A stretch of 64,000 nucleotides of DNA, taken from NCBI RefSeq assembly GCF_044502415.1, contig NZ_CP172402.1; one strand, written 5' to 3'. Position numbers and translations under genes: made by a program. The notes beneath the pieces were generated by a model. It was not told where the DNA came from, ran no database searches, and saw nothing but the letters and a program-made list of their open reading frames with translations. The stretch comes from Haloimpatiens lingqiaonensis. Its GTDB lineage: Bacteria > Bacillota > Clostridia > Clostridiales > Clostridiaceae. Below are positions 25,265 through 32,878 of this stretch, piece by piece. The first letter of the stretch is position 1. Every line of letters starts with the position of its first letter.

Positions 25265-26131
25265 ATGAAAGGAATTTTTTCAGCACTATTAGTACCATAT
25301 GATGAAAACGGAAACATTAAAGAAGAGGGACTTAGACAGCTAGTTCGTCACAATATTGATGTATGTGGAATAGATGGTCTTTACGTTGGAGGAAGTACAG
25401 GAGAAAACTTCATGCTTTCTACTGAAGAAAAGAAAAGAATATTCGAAATTGTCAAGGATGAGGCCAAAGATCAGGTTAAATTAATTGCACAAGTAGGATC
25501 TATAAACTTAAAAGAAGCAGTTGAACTTGGAAAGTTTGCTACAGCTCTAGGATATGATTCACTATCAGCAGTAACACCTTTTTACTATAAATTTGACTTT
25601 AGCGAAATAAAAAATTATTATGATACAATCATAAGAGAAACTGGAAACAATATGATAATATACTCAATACCATTCTTAACAGGAGTTAACATAACACTAA
25701 ATCAATTTGCTGAGTTATTTGAAAATGAAAAAGTAATAGGAGTTAAGTTTACAGCAGCAGACTTCTATTTATTAGAAAGATTAAGAAAGGCTTTCCCAAA
25801 TAAATTAATATTCTCTGGATTTGATGAAATGCTTTTACCAGCAGTAGTTTCAGGTGTAGATGGAGCTATAGGAAGTACATTTAATGTAAACGGTAAAAGA
25901 GCAAAAGAAATCTTTGAATTAGGTAGAAAAGGTGAAATAGAAAAAGCTTACCAGGTACAACACGTTACTAATGACTTAATTGAAGGAATATTAAGCAATG
26001 GTTTATATCAAACTATTAAGGAAATATTAAAGGATAAGGGTGTGGATGCAGGATATTGTAGACAACCTATGAAGAAATTAAATGAAGAAGGAATTAAGTT
26101 TGCAAAAGAATTATCTGCAAAGTACCTATAA
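25265..26131 (+). CDS. nanA: N-acetylneuraminate lyase
   Basis: Class I aldolase that splits N-acetylneuraminate into N-acetylmannosamine and pyruvate. 288 residues of the DapA/NanA TIM-barrel family: GGSTGENFMLS substrate loop near 46, Tyr in MIIYSIPFLTG near 136, and Schiff-base Lys in VIGVKFTAADFYLLER near 161, the last being NanA-specific. AGGAGG precedes the ATG. First gene of nanA-nanT-nanQ-nanE-nanK, with the operator-controlled promoter about 200 nt upstream. Confidence 0.96.
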   Translation: MKGIFSALLVPYDENGNIKEEGLRQLVRHNIDVCGIDGLYVGGSTGENFMLSTEEKKRIFEIVKDEAKDQVKLIAQVGSINLKEAVELGKFATALGYDSLSAVTPFYYKFDFSEIKNYYDTIIRETGNNMIIYSIPFLTGVNITLNQFAELFENEKVIGVKFTAADFYLLERLRKAFPNKLIFSGFDEMLLPAVVSGVDGAIGSTFNVNGKRAKEIFELGRKGEIEKAYQVQHVTNDLIEGILSNGLYQTIKEILKDKGVDAGYCRQPMKKLNEEGIKFAKELSAKYL

Positions 26132-26219
26132 TTAAAATTTGTAATATATAGATAAAAAAATAAAAATTTAAGTTTTGCATTAAATCTAAATTTATTAATC
26201 ATCAGATATTTACAGTTTT

Positions 26220-26266
26220 GAGAGGATTATATAATAGCTTATGAAGTTATATAATCTTCTCTAATA
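26220..26266 (+). terminator. intercistronic hairpin between nanA and nanT
   Basis: GAGAGGATTATATAA (26220-26234) pairs with TTATATAATCTTCTC (26246-26260), with one bulge. There is no long T-run, so it is more likely a processing or partial-termination stem that protects nanA mRNA. Confidence 0.55.
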
Positions 26267-26295
26267 AAATAATTAAATATAATGGAGGGTTATTC

Positions 26296-27783
26296 ATGAA
26301 GGCATCATTTCAAATGTTGGATTATATAGTTTTAGTTGTATATCTTTTATTTGTACTGTATGTAGGTGTTAGAGTAGCTAAAAAAGAAATGAAAGGCAAA
26401 GAATATTTTAAAGGTGATGGAACAATTCCATGGTGGGTTGCAGCCGTTAGTTTATTTGCAACAATGCTAAGTCCCATTTCTTATTTAGCTTTAGCTGGAC
26501 GTTCATTTAAAACAGACTGGTCAGCTTGGGTGGCTCAGCTTGGTATATTTATAGCTGTTCCATTAACTATAAAATATTTCTTACCAGTTTATAAGAAACT
26601 TGATTTAGATACAGCATATGAATACTTAGAAAGAAGATTTAATAAAAGTTTAAGATTAGTAGGAAGTATAATGTTTATAATTTACCAAGTAGGTAGAATG
26701 TCTATAATCATGTATTTACCAGCATTGGCATTATCAATAGTTACAAAAATAAACATAAATTTATTAATAGTTCTTATGGGTGTTATAGCAATTGTATATT
26801 CATACGTAGGCGGAATTAAATCAGTATTATGGACAGATTTTATACAAGGTGTAGTGTTATCATTAGGTGCCGTATTTGTAGTAGTTTATATGGCATTTAC
26901 AATTAAAGGTGGATTAGGTGAAGTAGTTAGAGTAGGGGTGGCGGATGCTAAGTTCTTACATTTATCACAAATGCTTAACTTAAATATATTTAAAGAGGGC
27001 TTCTTTATAGTACTTATAGGAGCAGGTTTGTCAACGCTTTCATCTTATGTATCAAGCCAAGATATGGTTCAAAGATATACAACAACTACTGATCTTGGAG
27101 AAATGAAAAAGATGACATATTTAAATGGTGCTTTATCTATAGGTATAGCAACTGTATTTTTCTTCATAGGAACAGGACTATATGTATTTTATCAACAAAA
27201 CCCAGCATTATTAATATCAAAAGCGGAGGACCAAGTTTTTGCAAGTTATATAGTTAGTCAATTACCAGCAGGTATATCAGGACTATTATTAGCTGGAGTA
27301 TTTGCAGCAGGCCAATCAACTTTATCTACAGGTTTAAATAGTGTGGCTACAAGCTGGACTTTAGATATACATAAGTTAATAAAAGGTGATGTTAACAATG
27401 ATGAAGCAACTAAGCTTGCTAAAATTCTTTCTTTAGTAGTTGGAATAGTATCTATAGTAGTTTCTATAGTTTTAGCTCACTCTGATTTGAAATCTGCATA
27501 TAGCTGGTTCAATGGATTTATGGGACTAGTTCTTGGAGTTGTAGGAGGTCTTTTTGGACTTGGAATATTTACAAAGAAGGCTAACTCTAAGGGAGCTGTG
27601 GCAGGATTTATAGTGGCTGCAGTATTAACTGTAGCGGCAAAATACTTTACAACAGTTACATTCTGGATGTATTCAGTTATAAGCATAGTTTCATGCATGT
27701 TATTTGGATATATATTTAGTTTAATATTTAAAGATGATGAAAAGAAAAACTTAGATAACTTAACTATATATGGGGATAAGTAG
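26296..27783 (+). CDS. nanT: sodium:solute symporter, sialic acid transporter
   Basis: 495-residue SSS-family symporter with about 13 membrane helices: MLDYIVLVVYLLFVLYVGV, LFATMLSPISYLALAGRSF, the Na+ site region SYVGGIKSVLWTDFIQG and GVFAAGQSTLSTGLNSVATS. SSS transporters embedded in nan operons import N-acetylneuraminate with Na+ (the SiaT type). GGAGGG precedes the ATG. Substrate inferred from context. Confidence 0.9.
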   Translation: MKASFQMLDYIVLVVYLLFVLYVGVRVAKKEMKGKEYFKGDGTIPWWVAAVSLFATMLSPISYLALAGRSFKTDWSAWVAQLGIFIAVPLTIKYFLPVYKKLDLDTAYEYLERRFNKSLRLVGSIMFIIYQVGRMSIIMYLPALALSIVTKININLLIVLMGVIAIVYSYVGGIKSVLWTDFIQGVVLSLGAVFVVVYMAFTIKGGLGEVVRVGVADAKFLHLSQMLNLNIFKEGFFIVLIGAGLSTLSSYVSSQDMVQRYTTTTDLGEMKKMTYLNGALSIGIATVFFFIGTGLYVFYQQNPALLISKAEDQVFASYIVSQLPAGISGLLLAGVFAAGQSTLSTGLNSVATSWTLDIHKLIKGDVNNDEATKLAKILSLVVGIVSIVVSIVLAHSDLKSAYSWFNGFMGLVLGVVGGLFGLGIFTKKANSKGAVAGFIVAAVLTVAAKYFTTVTFWMYSVISIVSCMLFGYIFSLIFKDDEKKNLDNLTIYGDK

Positions 27784-27992
27784 TAAAGTAGAGTTAATAT
27801 AAATATTTTAGATTAAATTGCCAGTAAAGCATAGTACTTAAGTGTATATGCTTTCTGGCTAATTTCAAATGTAACATAAGTTTGTATTTTGGCTTAATAC
27901 AAAAGTATTTTATTAAAATATGCTTTATTATTTTAATTATGAAAAGCAATAATAGTGCGTATATTAAAGATTATAGAGGGAGAGGCTATGCT

Positions 27993-28445
27993 ATGATAAT
28001 TGATAGAATTAATAATATGGAACTTTATGGTGAGGCTGAAAGCAATATAAGTAAGGCATTGAAATTTATGAAAGAACACGATTTTTCTAAGGATGAAAAA
28101 GGTGTTCATAAAGTGGATGGAGATAATCTTTATTATGTAGTTGCAGAATATCAAACTAAAGATTTAGAAAAAGGTTTTTGGGAATCTCATAAGAAATATA
28201 TTGATGTACACTATATGTTAAATGGACAAGAAAAATTATTATATTCTAATTTTAAAAATATGGAAATAGAAAAAGATTATAATGAAAATGACGATGCTTA
28301 TATTTTAAAAGGTGATAGTGAAGGGGAAGTGACTATAAAAGAGGGAACTTTTGTATTGTGCTATCCAGAGGATGTACATATGACAGGTATAAAAGTAAAA
28401 GATTCTGAGGATATAAGAAAAATTATATTCAAGATAGCTATTTAG
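27993..28445 (+). CDS. nanQ: YhcH/YjgK/YiaL family protein (NanQ-like anomerase)
   Basis: 150-residue cupin-fold protein, the normal size when started at the ATG at 27993 (AGAGG 7 nt upstream). The longer open frame from 27882 is upstream non-coding sequence. Motifs include GVHKVDGDNLYYVVAEYQTK, ESHKKYIDVHYMLNGQE and LCYPEDVHMTG with metal-binding histidines. Family member NanQ in E. coli interconverts sialic acid anomers, and its place between nanT and nanE supports the same job here. Confidence 0.85.
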   Translation: MIIDRINNMELYGEAESNISKALKFMKEHDFSKDEKGVHKVDGDNLYYVVAEYQTKDLEKGFWESHKKYIDVHYMLNGQEKLLYSNFKNMEIEKDYNENDDAYILKGDSEGEVTIKEGTFVLCYPEDVHMTGIKVKDSEDIRKIIFKIAI

Positions 28446-28493
28446 TGAGATAATTTTATGACTTTGTATAAGTGTTATATTTAGGAGATGATT

Positions 28494-29192
28494 ATGATGA
28501 AAGAAGATTTAATGGATAAAATAAAAGGCGGTTTGATAGTATCTTGCCAAGCATTAGAAGATGAGCCACTTCATAGTTCTTTTATAATGTCCAAAATGGC
28601 TCTTGCAGCTAAAATTGGAGGCGCAGTGGGCATAAGGGCAAATACTGTAGAGGACATAAAAGCTATAAAGGGCCAAGTGGATTTACCTATAATAGGAATA
28701 ATTAAGAGAAATTATGGAGAATGTTCTGTTTATATAACGCCTACCATGAAAGAAGTGGATGAATTGTGTGAAGAAGGAGTTCACATAATTGCAATAGATG
28801 CTACTAAAAGGGAAAGACCAGATGGAAAGAAGCTTTGTGAATTTGTAAAAGAAATAAAAAGTAAATATCCAAATCAATTATTAATGGCGGACATATCTGA
28901 TCTAGAAGAAGCAAAATTAGCAGAAGCATATGGCTTTGATTTTGTGGGGACTACTATGCATGGATATACTGAATATACTGAGGGAATGGATATACAAGAT
29001 AATGATTTTGAATTTCTAAGACAGGTTTTAGATAATGTAAAAATACCTGTAATTTCAGAAGGAAAAGTAGACACACCAGAAAAAGCAAAAAAATGTTTGG
29101 AGCTAGGAGCTTTAGCAGTGGTTACAGGAGGAGCTATTACTCGTCCACAATTGATAACTAAAAAGTTTGTTGATGAAATAAACAATAAATAG
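28494..29192 (+). CDS. nanE: N-acetylmannosamine-6-phosphate 2-epimerase
   Basis: Converts ManNAc-6-P to GlcNAc-6-P. A TIM-barrel protein of 232 residues with GLIVSCQALEDEPLHSS, GAVGIRANTVEDIKAIKG, IGIIKRNY, IAIDATKRERPDG and FVGTTMHGYTEYT, all typical of NanE. I choose the ATG at 28494, 6 nt from AGGAG; the ATG at 28488 abuts the SD. Confidence 0.95.
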   Translation: MMKEDLMDKIKGGLIVSCQALEDEPLHSSFIMSKMALAAKIGGAVGIRANTVEDIKAIKGQVDLPIIGIIKRNYGECSVYITPTMKEVDELCEEGVHIIAIDATKRERPDGKKLCEFVKEIKSKYPNQLLMADISDLEEAKLAEAYGFDFVGTTMHGYTEYTEGMDIQDNDFEFLRQVLDNVKIPVISEGKVDTPEKAKKCLELGALAVVTGGAITRPQLITKKFVDEINNK

Positions 29193-29204
29193 GAGGAACA
29201 AAGG

Positions 29205-30119
29205 GTGAAATATTTAGCTGTGGATATAGGTGGAACAGGAATAAAATACGGGATAGTAGAAGATAATGGCAATGTGCTAGCTCTTTATAATATGGATACA
29301 GAGGCATCCAAAGGAGCAAATTGCTTAATAGAAAAGGTAAAGGATATAATAAGATTTCTACTAAAGGAACACGGCGAAGATATAGATGGTATAGGCATAA
29401 GTACTGCAGGACAAGTGGATAGGGTAGCAGGGGAAATTATATTTGCAACAGATGCAATACCTGGTTGGACAGGTGTAAAGCTAAAAGAAATTATAGAAAA
29501 GGAATTTTCATATCCTTGCTATGTGGATAATGATGTAAACTGCGCAGCCTTAGGAGAAATGTGGGCAGGAGCCGCAAAAGGTGAGAAAAACTTCTTATGT
29601 CTTACATTAGGTACAGGCATAGGTGGAGCCATAGTATTAAATGGAGATGTGTTTACAGGAAGTAGTTATTCAGCAGGAGAATTTGGACATATGAATTTGT
29701 ATCCTAATGGTATGGAATGCAATTGCGGACATAGGGGTTGCTATGAAAGATATGCATCTACATCAGCTTTAGTAAAATTTGCACAAGAAAAGGCAGGAAC
29801 AATAGAAAAATTAAATGGAAAAATAATATTTGAAAGAGCTAATAATGGAGAAAAGATATATAAAGACATAGTTAATCAATGGACTTATAATGTTGCATTA
29901 GGACTAAAAAGTCTCGTACACATATTTAATCCTTCCCTTATTATAATAGGTGGAGGGGTATCGGCTCAGGGAAATTTAATTACAGATCTAATTAAAGAAC
30001 ATCTGAATAATATGATAATGCCTTCCTTTAATAAAAACTTAATGTTAAAGGTTGCTAGCTGCGGTAACAAGGCTGGAATGTTAGGGGCAGTATATGGATT
30101 GAAAAACAATAAAAAATAA
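29205..30119 (+). CDS. nanK: ROK-family N-acetylmannosamine kinase
   Basis: Phosphorylates ManNAc for the epimerase. 304 residues with the ROK ATP site (AVDIGGTGIKYGIV), the catalytic base in YVDNDVNCAALGE, the ROK signature and a zinc motif in GHMNLYPNGMECNCGHRGCYERYAS (H and CxCGxxGC). GTG start at 29205 behind AGGAGG, 12 bp after nanE. Function assigned from family plus position as last gene of the nan operon. Confidence 0.93.
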   Translation: MKYLAVDIGGTGIKYGIVEDNGNVLALYNMDTEASKGANCLIEKVKDIIRFLLKEHGEDIDGIGISTAGQVDRVAGEIIFATDAIPGWTGVKLKEIIEKEFSYPCYVDNDVNCAALGEMWAGAAKGEKNFLCLTLGTGIGGAIVLNGDVFTGSSYSAGEFGHMNLYPNGMECNCGHRGCYERYASTSALVKFAQEKAGTIEKLNGKIIFERANNGEKIYKDIVNQWTYNVALGLKSLVHIFNPSLIIIGGGVSAQGNLITDLIKEHLNNMIMPSFNKNLMLKVASCGNKAGMLGAVYGLKNNKK

Positions 30120-30154
30120 CTATTAAATATATATTGTGAAGTAAGTGCCGTAGG

Positions 30155-30387
30155 AAAAAGCTGCCTTTAATTCCGTGATAAAATTGAAATTTTGGACTGT
30201 GAACAGTACGCTAAGAACTTCTAAATGTTTTGAAATTTAAATCCCCTAAAGCCTTCAAACTCGCTCGTACCTCACTCAAGCAATGAAGGCTTCTTAACGG
30301 GGCTTTAAATTTCAAAACAAAGAAGTTCTAAAGCTAGTTCAATAGTCCAAAATTTCAATTTTATCACTCCATTAAAGGCAGCTTTTT
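30155..30387. repeat. 233-bp imperfect inverted repeat
   Basis: AAAAAGCTGCCTTTAA (30155-30170) opens and its exact complement closes the element (30372-30387). Arms of about 95 nt stay complementary with scattered mismatches (GATAAAATTGAAATTTTGGA on both sides; GTTTTGAAATTTAAA; GCCTTCA/TGAAGGC around the centre). No open frame. It could be a MITE or a very long RNA hairpin at the end of the nan transcript. Confidence 0.75.
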
Positions 30388-30431
30388 CAGTTACAGAATG
30401 CTTGCTTCGTGGGTAAGAGATAGCCTACTAA

Positions 30432-30787
30432 AGGATGATTTTCATTCCACTTCGTTACGGAAAATCTTTAATTGAATATAAGCAATAGTATAGTGGGAAA
30501 AGGTATAACTGATTCATTAAATGAAGTGGTTATACCTTTTCTTTTAAGTGCTTAAAAAATCTTTTATTGGCGGTAGCCAGGGAAAATATAGAAATATCAA
30601 ATATTAAATATTAAATATCAAATAATGTTGAAATTTCTATGGAATTTCTTAAATTATAATTTGTGGAGGAAGTACGAAGTGACAATTGAGAATTAAGTAA
30701 GAGGTGAAAAGTAAGAAGTAAGAGTGAGTGAGGATTTTCCTCCACTATGTTCTGGAAAATTTTTAATTAAATAAAATGTAATAGTAA
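30432..30787 (+). repeat. degenerate 60-bp direct repeat pair and IS end fragment
   Basis: About 30435-30490 (GATTTTCATTCCACTTCGTT, GGAAAATCTTTAATTGAATA) resembles 30730-30787 (GATTTTCCTCCACTATGTTC, GGAAAATTTTTAATTAAATA). Between them 30546-30580 (AGTGCTTAAAAAATCTTTTA then GGCGGTAGCC) resembles the left end of the IS at 43073. The stretch codes for nothing. Confidence 0.5.
30498..30545 (+). terminator. terminator downstream of the nan operon
   Basis: AAAAGGTATAAC (30498-30509) pairs with GTTATACCTTTT (30529-30540), then TCTTTT. This is the first strong terminator after nanK, about 380 bp downstream. Confidence 0.7.
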
Positions 30788-30810
30788 AACAAGCTATACG
30801 GCAAAAAGTA

Positions 30811-31160
30811 AGAAGTTGAGCACTTAAAAAGTTCTTTTGGCGTAGCCTGCTGATTTATAATAAAAGACTTATTATATAAACAGATCTCTAACCTTCAGAT
30901 GGAGTTTTTACTCCAACTGAAGGTTAGAGATCTTTATCCAGGGACGTAGCTGCCGTTATCTCCCACTTTGTTAGAAGTGGGAGTGTTACGGCAGGTAGTC
31001 ATCGGATAAAGTGGTTGGAATAATCTATTTTTAGTTAAAACTTAAAATAAAAATGCAATTTGAAATTATTTATTAAGGTTATTACGGTTTTATGGGTTAA
31101 GTCAAAGCATAGCTATTTTTGCCCCTATCGGTCTGATGACTTAGTAGCCCTTTAAGCAAT
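30811..31160 (+). mobile_element. remnant of an IS related to the 43-kb IS4-like element
   Basis: 30811-30863 (AGAAGTTGAGCACTTAAAAA ... GCCTGCTGATTTATAAT) matches the left end of the IS at 43073. 31036-31155 (GAAATTATTTATTAAGGTTA ... CTATCGGTCTGATGACTTA, GCCCTTTAAG) matches its right end at 44530-44615. The transposase is absent; the interior is occupied by a reversed copy of the 137-nt repeat. A hairpin at 31160-31205 (AGTTCTTTAAAAATTCAGC and its complement) takes the place of the hairpin at the intact element's right end. Confidence 0.65.
30875..31010 (-). repeat. 137-nt structured repeat, copy 3 (reversed)
   Basis: Minus-strand copy. Its second hairpin is perfectly paired (GATCTCTAACCTTCAG with CTGAAGGTTAGAGATC), whereas the three plus-strand copies have GCTAAGAGCTC on the 3' arm. 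This copy may therefore be closest to the functional form. It lies between left- and right-end fragments of a decayed IS. Confidence 0.8.
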
Positions 31161-31215
31161 AGTTCTTTAAAAATTCAGCAAAGCTGAATTTTTAAAGAAC
31201 TATTAACTTTTATTT

Positions 31216-31284
31216 ATTCACAAATTAATTATAAAAAACTCCTTGAGTTTTATCCTTAACTATTATCCTTAACTATTACTTCTT
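31216..31284 (-). repeat. dispersed intergenic repeat, copy B
   Basis: Reverse complement of the repeat at 11654-11728, including the ACTCCTTGAGTTTTATCCTT block. The remaining gene-free DNA to 31451 is AT-rich. Confidence 0.65.
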
Positions 31285-31451
31285 ACCTTTTCCCCTCTAC
31301 AAATAAGATTTATACAAACAATTGCCTTACGGCAAAATAAATTGAATTTTAGTTACTGCTTTATTTTAACAAGTATACTATAACTTTTCGAAAGGCTCCG
31401 CCTAAAAAATATTATGAGCCCCTTATTTAATATTTGATATTTATTATTTTA

Positions 31452-32045
31452 TTATTTTATTATAGTATAGGGTACTAAAGTTTCAGTGTTTATATGTGTA
31501 AGTTTTGAGTTATAATTCATTAAATTTCCACTATAAATTAGTTTTAAGTGTTTACAAGTCCTAAAGTCACTAGGAGTTACTAGTTCGCATTTCTTATTAA
31601 ATATTTTTATATTACTTCCTTCTAGCACAGTTGCTGCAAATTGGGAGCAAAAATAGGCATTTTCTCTCTTAAAGGGTATATTGCAAGCCACTGCAAATAG
31701 GCCTAGAAAATTATATTTATATTTATGTTTGTCATTATGAAATTTGTTTATAATTTCCTTCATTTTTTCATATTGAAGCCTGTCCACTTCTAAAGTATAA
31801 ACTGCACAATTTACATTGGTAAATATAGAATATAATCCTTTGTATCTATCTTCAACTATAAAACCTCCTATTAAGGGGTTATGAGGAAATATCCTGCCAA
31901 AACTATATATTTCGTTTAATTCAATATCAAAGCCTATGGAAACATGAGTATAAGGTTCATTAGTATATTGCTTTATAACCTTGGATAGAAATGTGCCTGT
32001 ATTAGTTAAAAGTATTACTACTTCATATTTTTTAGTTTTGCACAT
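31452..32045 (-). CDS. putative permuted papain-like (NlpC/P60-related) hydrolase
   Basis: 197 residues, no signal peptide. The pattern is that of circularly permuted papain-fold amidases (YiiX/YaeF type): an early histidine motif NEPYTHVSIGFD near residue 30-40 and a late cysteine motif AYFCSQFAATVL near 130, with a polar residue in VTPSDFRTC. Such proteins cleave amide or thioester bonds in peptidoglycan or lipids. I base this on motif spacing, not on a confirmed family hit. GGGAG precedes the ATG on the minus strand. It is monocistronic and flanked upstream by the repeat island. Confidence 0.55.
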   Translation of the reverse strand: MCKTKKYEVVILLTNTGTFLSKVIKQYTNEPYTHVSIGFDIELNEIYSFGRIFPHNPLIGGFIVEDRYKGLYSIFTNVNCAVYTLEVDRLQYEKMKEIINKFHNDKHKYKYNFLGLFAVACNIPFKRENAYFCSQFAATVLEGSNIKIFNKKCELVTPSDFRTCKHLKLIYSGNLMNYNSKLTHINTETLVPYTIIK

Positions 32046-32225
32046 GTTTTTTCTCCCTTTTTATATTATGGAATAATGAAAACTTTATTTAAATTATATT
32101 TTACTTTCTAAAAAGTTAATACTATTTTAACATATTAAAGGGGTGTTGTATGTATGATTTTTATGTATAAAAATTTTAATATTTGGAAGTATAAATATGA
32201 AATATATAGAATAGGAGTGGAAGAT

Positions 32226-32351
32226 ATGAGTAAAATAAAAAATACTAACAAACAACTTGCAGCCATGGGTATAGAAAGAATGGATAATGACAAAGAAACG
32301 CGAAAGAAAAAGGGGAGAAATAAAAATGAATCTATTGAGGATGATGTATAA
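32226..32351 (+). CDS. small basic hypothetical protein
   Basis: 41 residues from the ATG at 32226 (GGAGTGG upstream): a highly charged, lysine-rich peptide with KQLAAMGIERMDNDKETRKK. Function not recognised. The longer frame from 32154 lacks an SD at its start. It could be a small spore- or nucleic-acid-associated protein, but nothing proves this. Confidence 0.45.
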   Translation: MSKIKNTNKQLAAMGIERMDNDKETRKKKGRNKNESIEDDV

Positions 32352-32456
32352 CCTATATATTGGAGAATATATATACAAATAATATGATATTGGATATACA
32401 AATAGCTGTATAAAAAAATTAAGTTAGCATTTTTTTAGGTTTTTTGAAAATATTAC

Positions 32457-32485
32457 TTGAAAATAATATATAATTGGTTTATACT
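32457..32485 (+). promoter_or_regulatory. promoter of the ABC exporter leader
   Basis: TTGAAA (32457-32462), exactly 17 nt, TATACT (32480-32485). The predicted transcript would carry about 390 nt of leader before the first exporter gene. Confidence 0.6.
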
Positions 32486-32536
32486 AAATATTATGAAAAT
32501 TAATAAAAAAGAAATTTTGAAAAGGAGGTCGTGGAA

Positions 32537-32623
32537 TTGATTAATAAAATAAATATAAGTTTTAATGGCAATGCATATGTAATTAAATTTAATACTGTAC
32601 GCGGCCTTTGGAATATAGTGTGA
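32537..32623 (+). CDS. leader peptide 1 of the exporter operon
   Basis: A 28-codon frame with TTG start 8 nt after a perfect AAAGGAGG (32521-32528). Encoded peptide ends NAYVIKFNTVRGLWNIV. Two terminator hairpins lie 50-140 nt downstream, before the exporter genes. This is the arrangement used in ribosome-mediated attenuation, where drug-stalled ribosomes on a short frame allow readthrough. The coding potential is inferred from the SD and position only. Confidence 0.5.
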   Translation: MINKINISFNGNAYVIKFNTVRGLWNIV

Positions 32624-32676
32624 TTTTATGTTTATTACTATTATTAGTTTGTAGTAAGTTTTCTTGAAATTATACT

Positions 32677-32710
32677 GCCATGGGTTAATTGCGACCTATG
32701 GCTTTTATAT
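32677..32710 (+). terminator. leader hairpin/terminator T1
   Basis: GCCATGGGT (32677-32685) pairs with ACCTATGGC (32694-32702, one G-U pair), followed by TTTTATATT. Confidence 0.6.
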
Positions 32711-32740
32711 TCTATATTAATATTTTTATTTAAGATATTA

Positions 32741-32768
32741 AAGCCGTAGAAATCTCTACGGTTTTTTA
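32741..32768 (+). terminator. leader terminator T2
   Basis: CCGTAGA (32744-32750) pairs with TCTACGG (32755-32761), then TTTTTT. It stands upstream of leader peptide 2 and both exporter genes. Confidence 0.75.
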
Positions 32769-32790
32769 TATATTATGGAGGTGTACAGTT

Positions 32791-32841
32791 ATGAAAAAGT
32801 TGCTTAGTAAATGTTTTAGGAAGCCATTAGTTTTTACGTGA
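32791..32841 (+). CDS. leader peptide 2 of the exporter operon
   Basis: ATG start 9 nt after GGAGGTG. Encodes MKKLLSKCFRKPLVFT, 16 residues, and stops 37 nt before the exporter start. Basic and very short; likely a regulatory peptide rather than a functional protein. Real translation is unproven. Confidence 0.45.
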   Translation: MKKLLSKCFRKPLVFT

Positions 32842-32878
32842 GTTATTTTAGAAAATGTAATAGAGAGGGGGACTTTAT

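Noticed and set aside
27882..27992. Long N-terminus for the NanQ-like gene
   Set aside because: It lacks an SD, and the protein from 27993 already has the full family length of about 150 residues.
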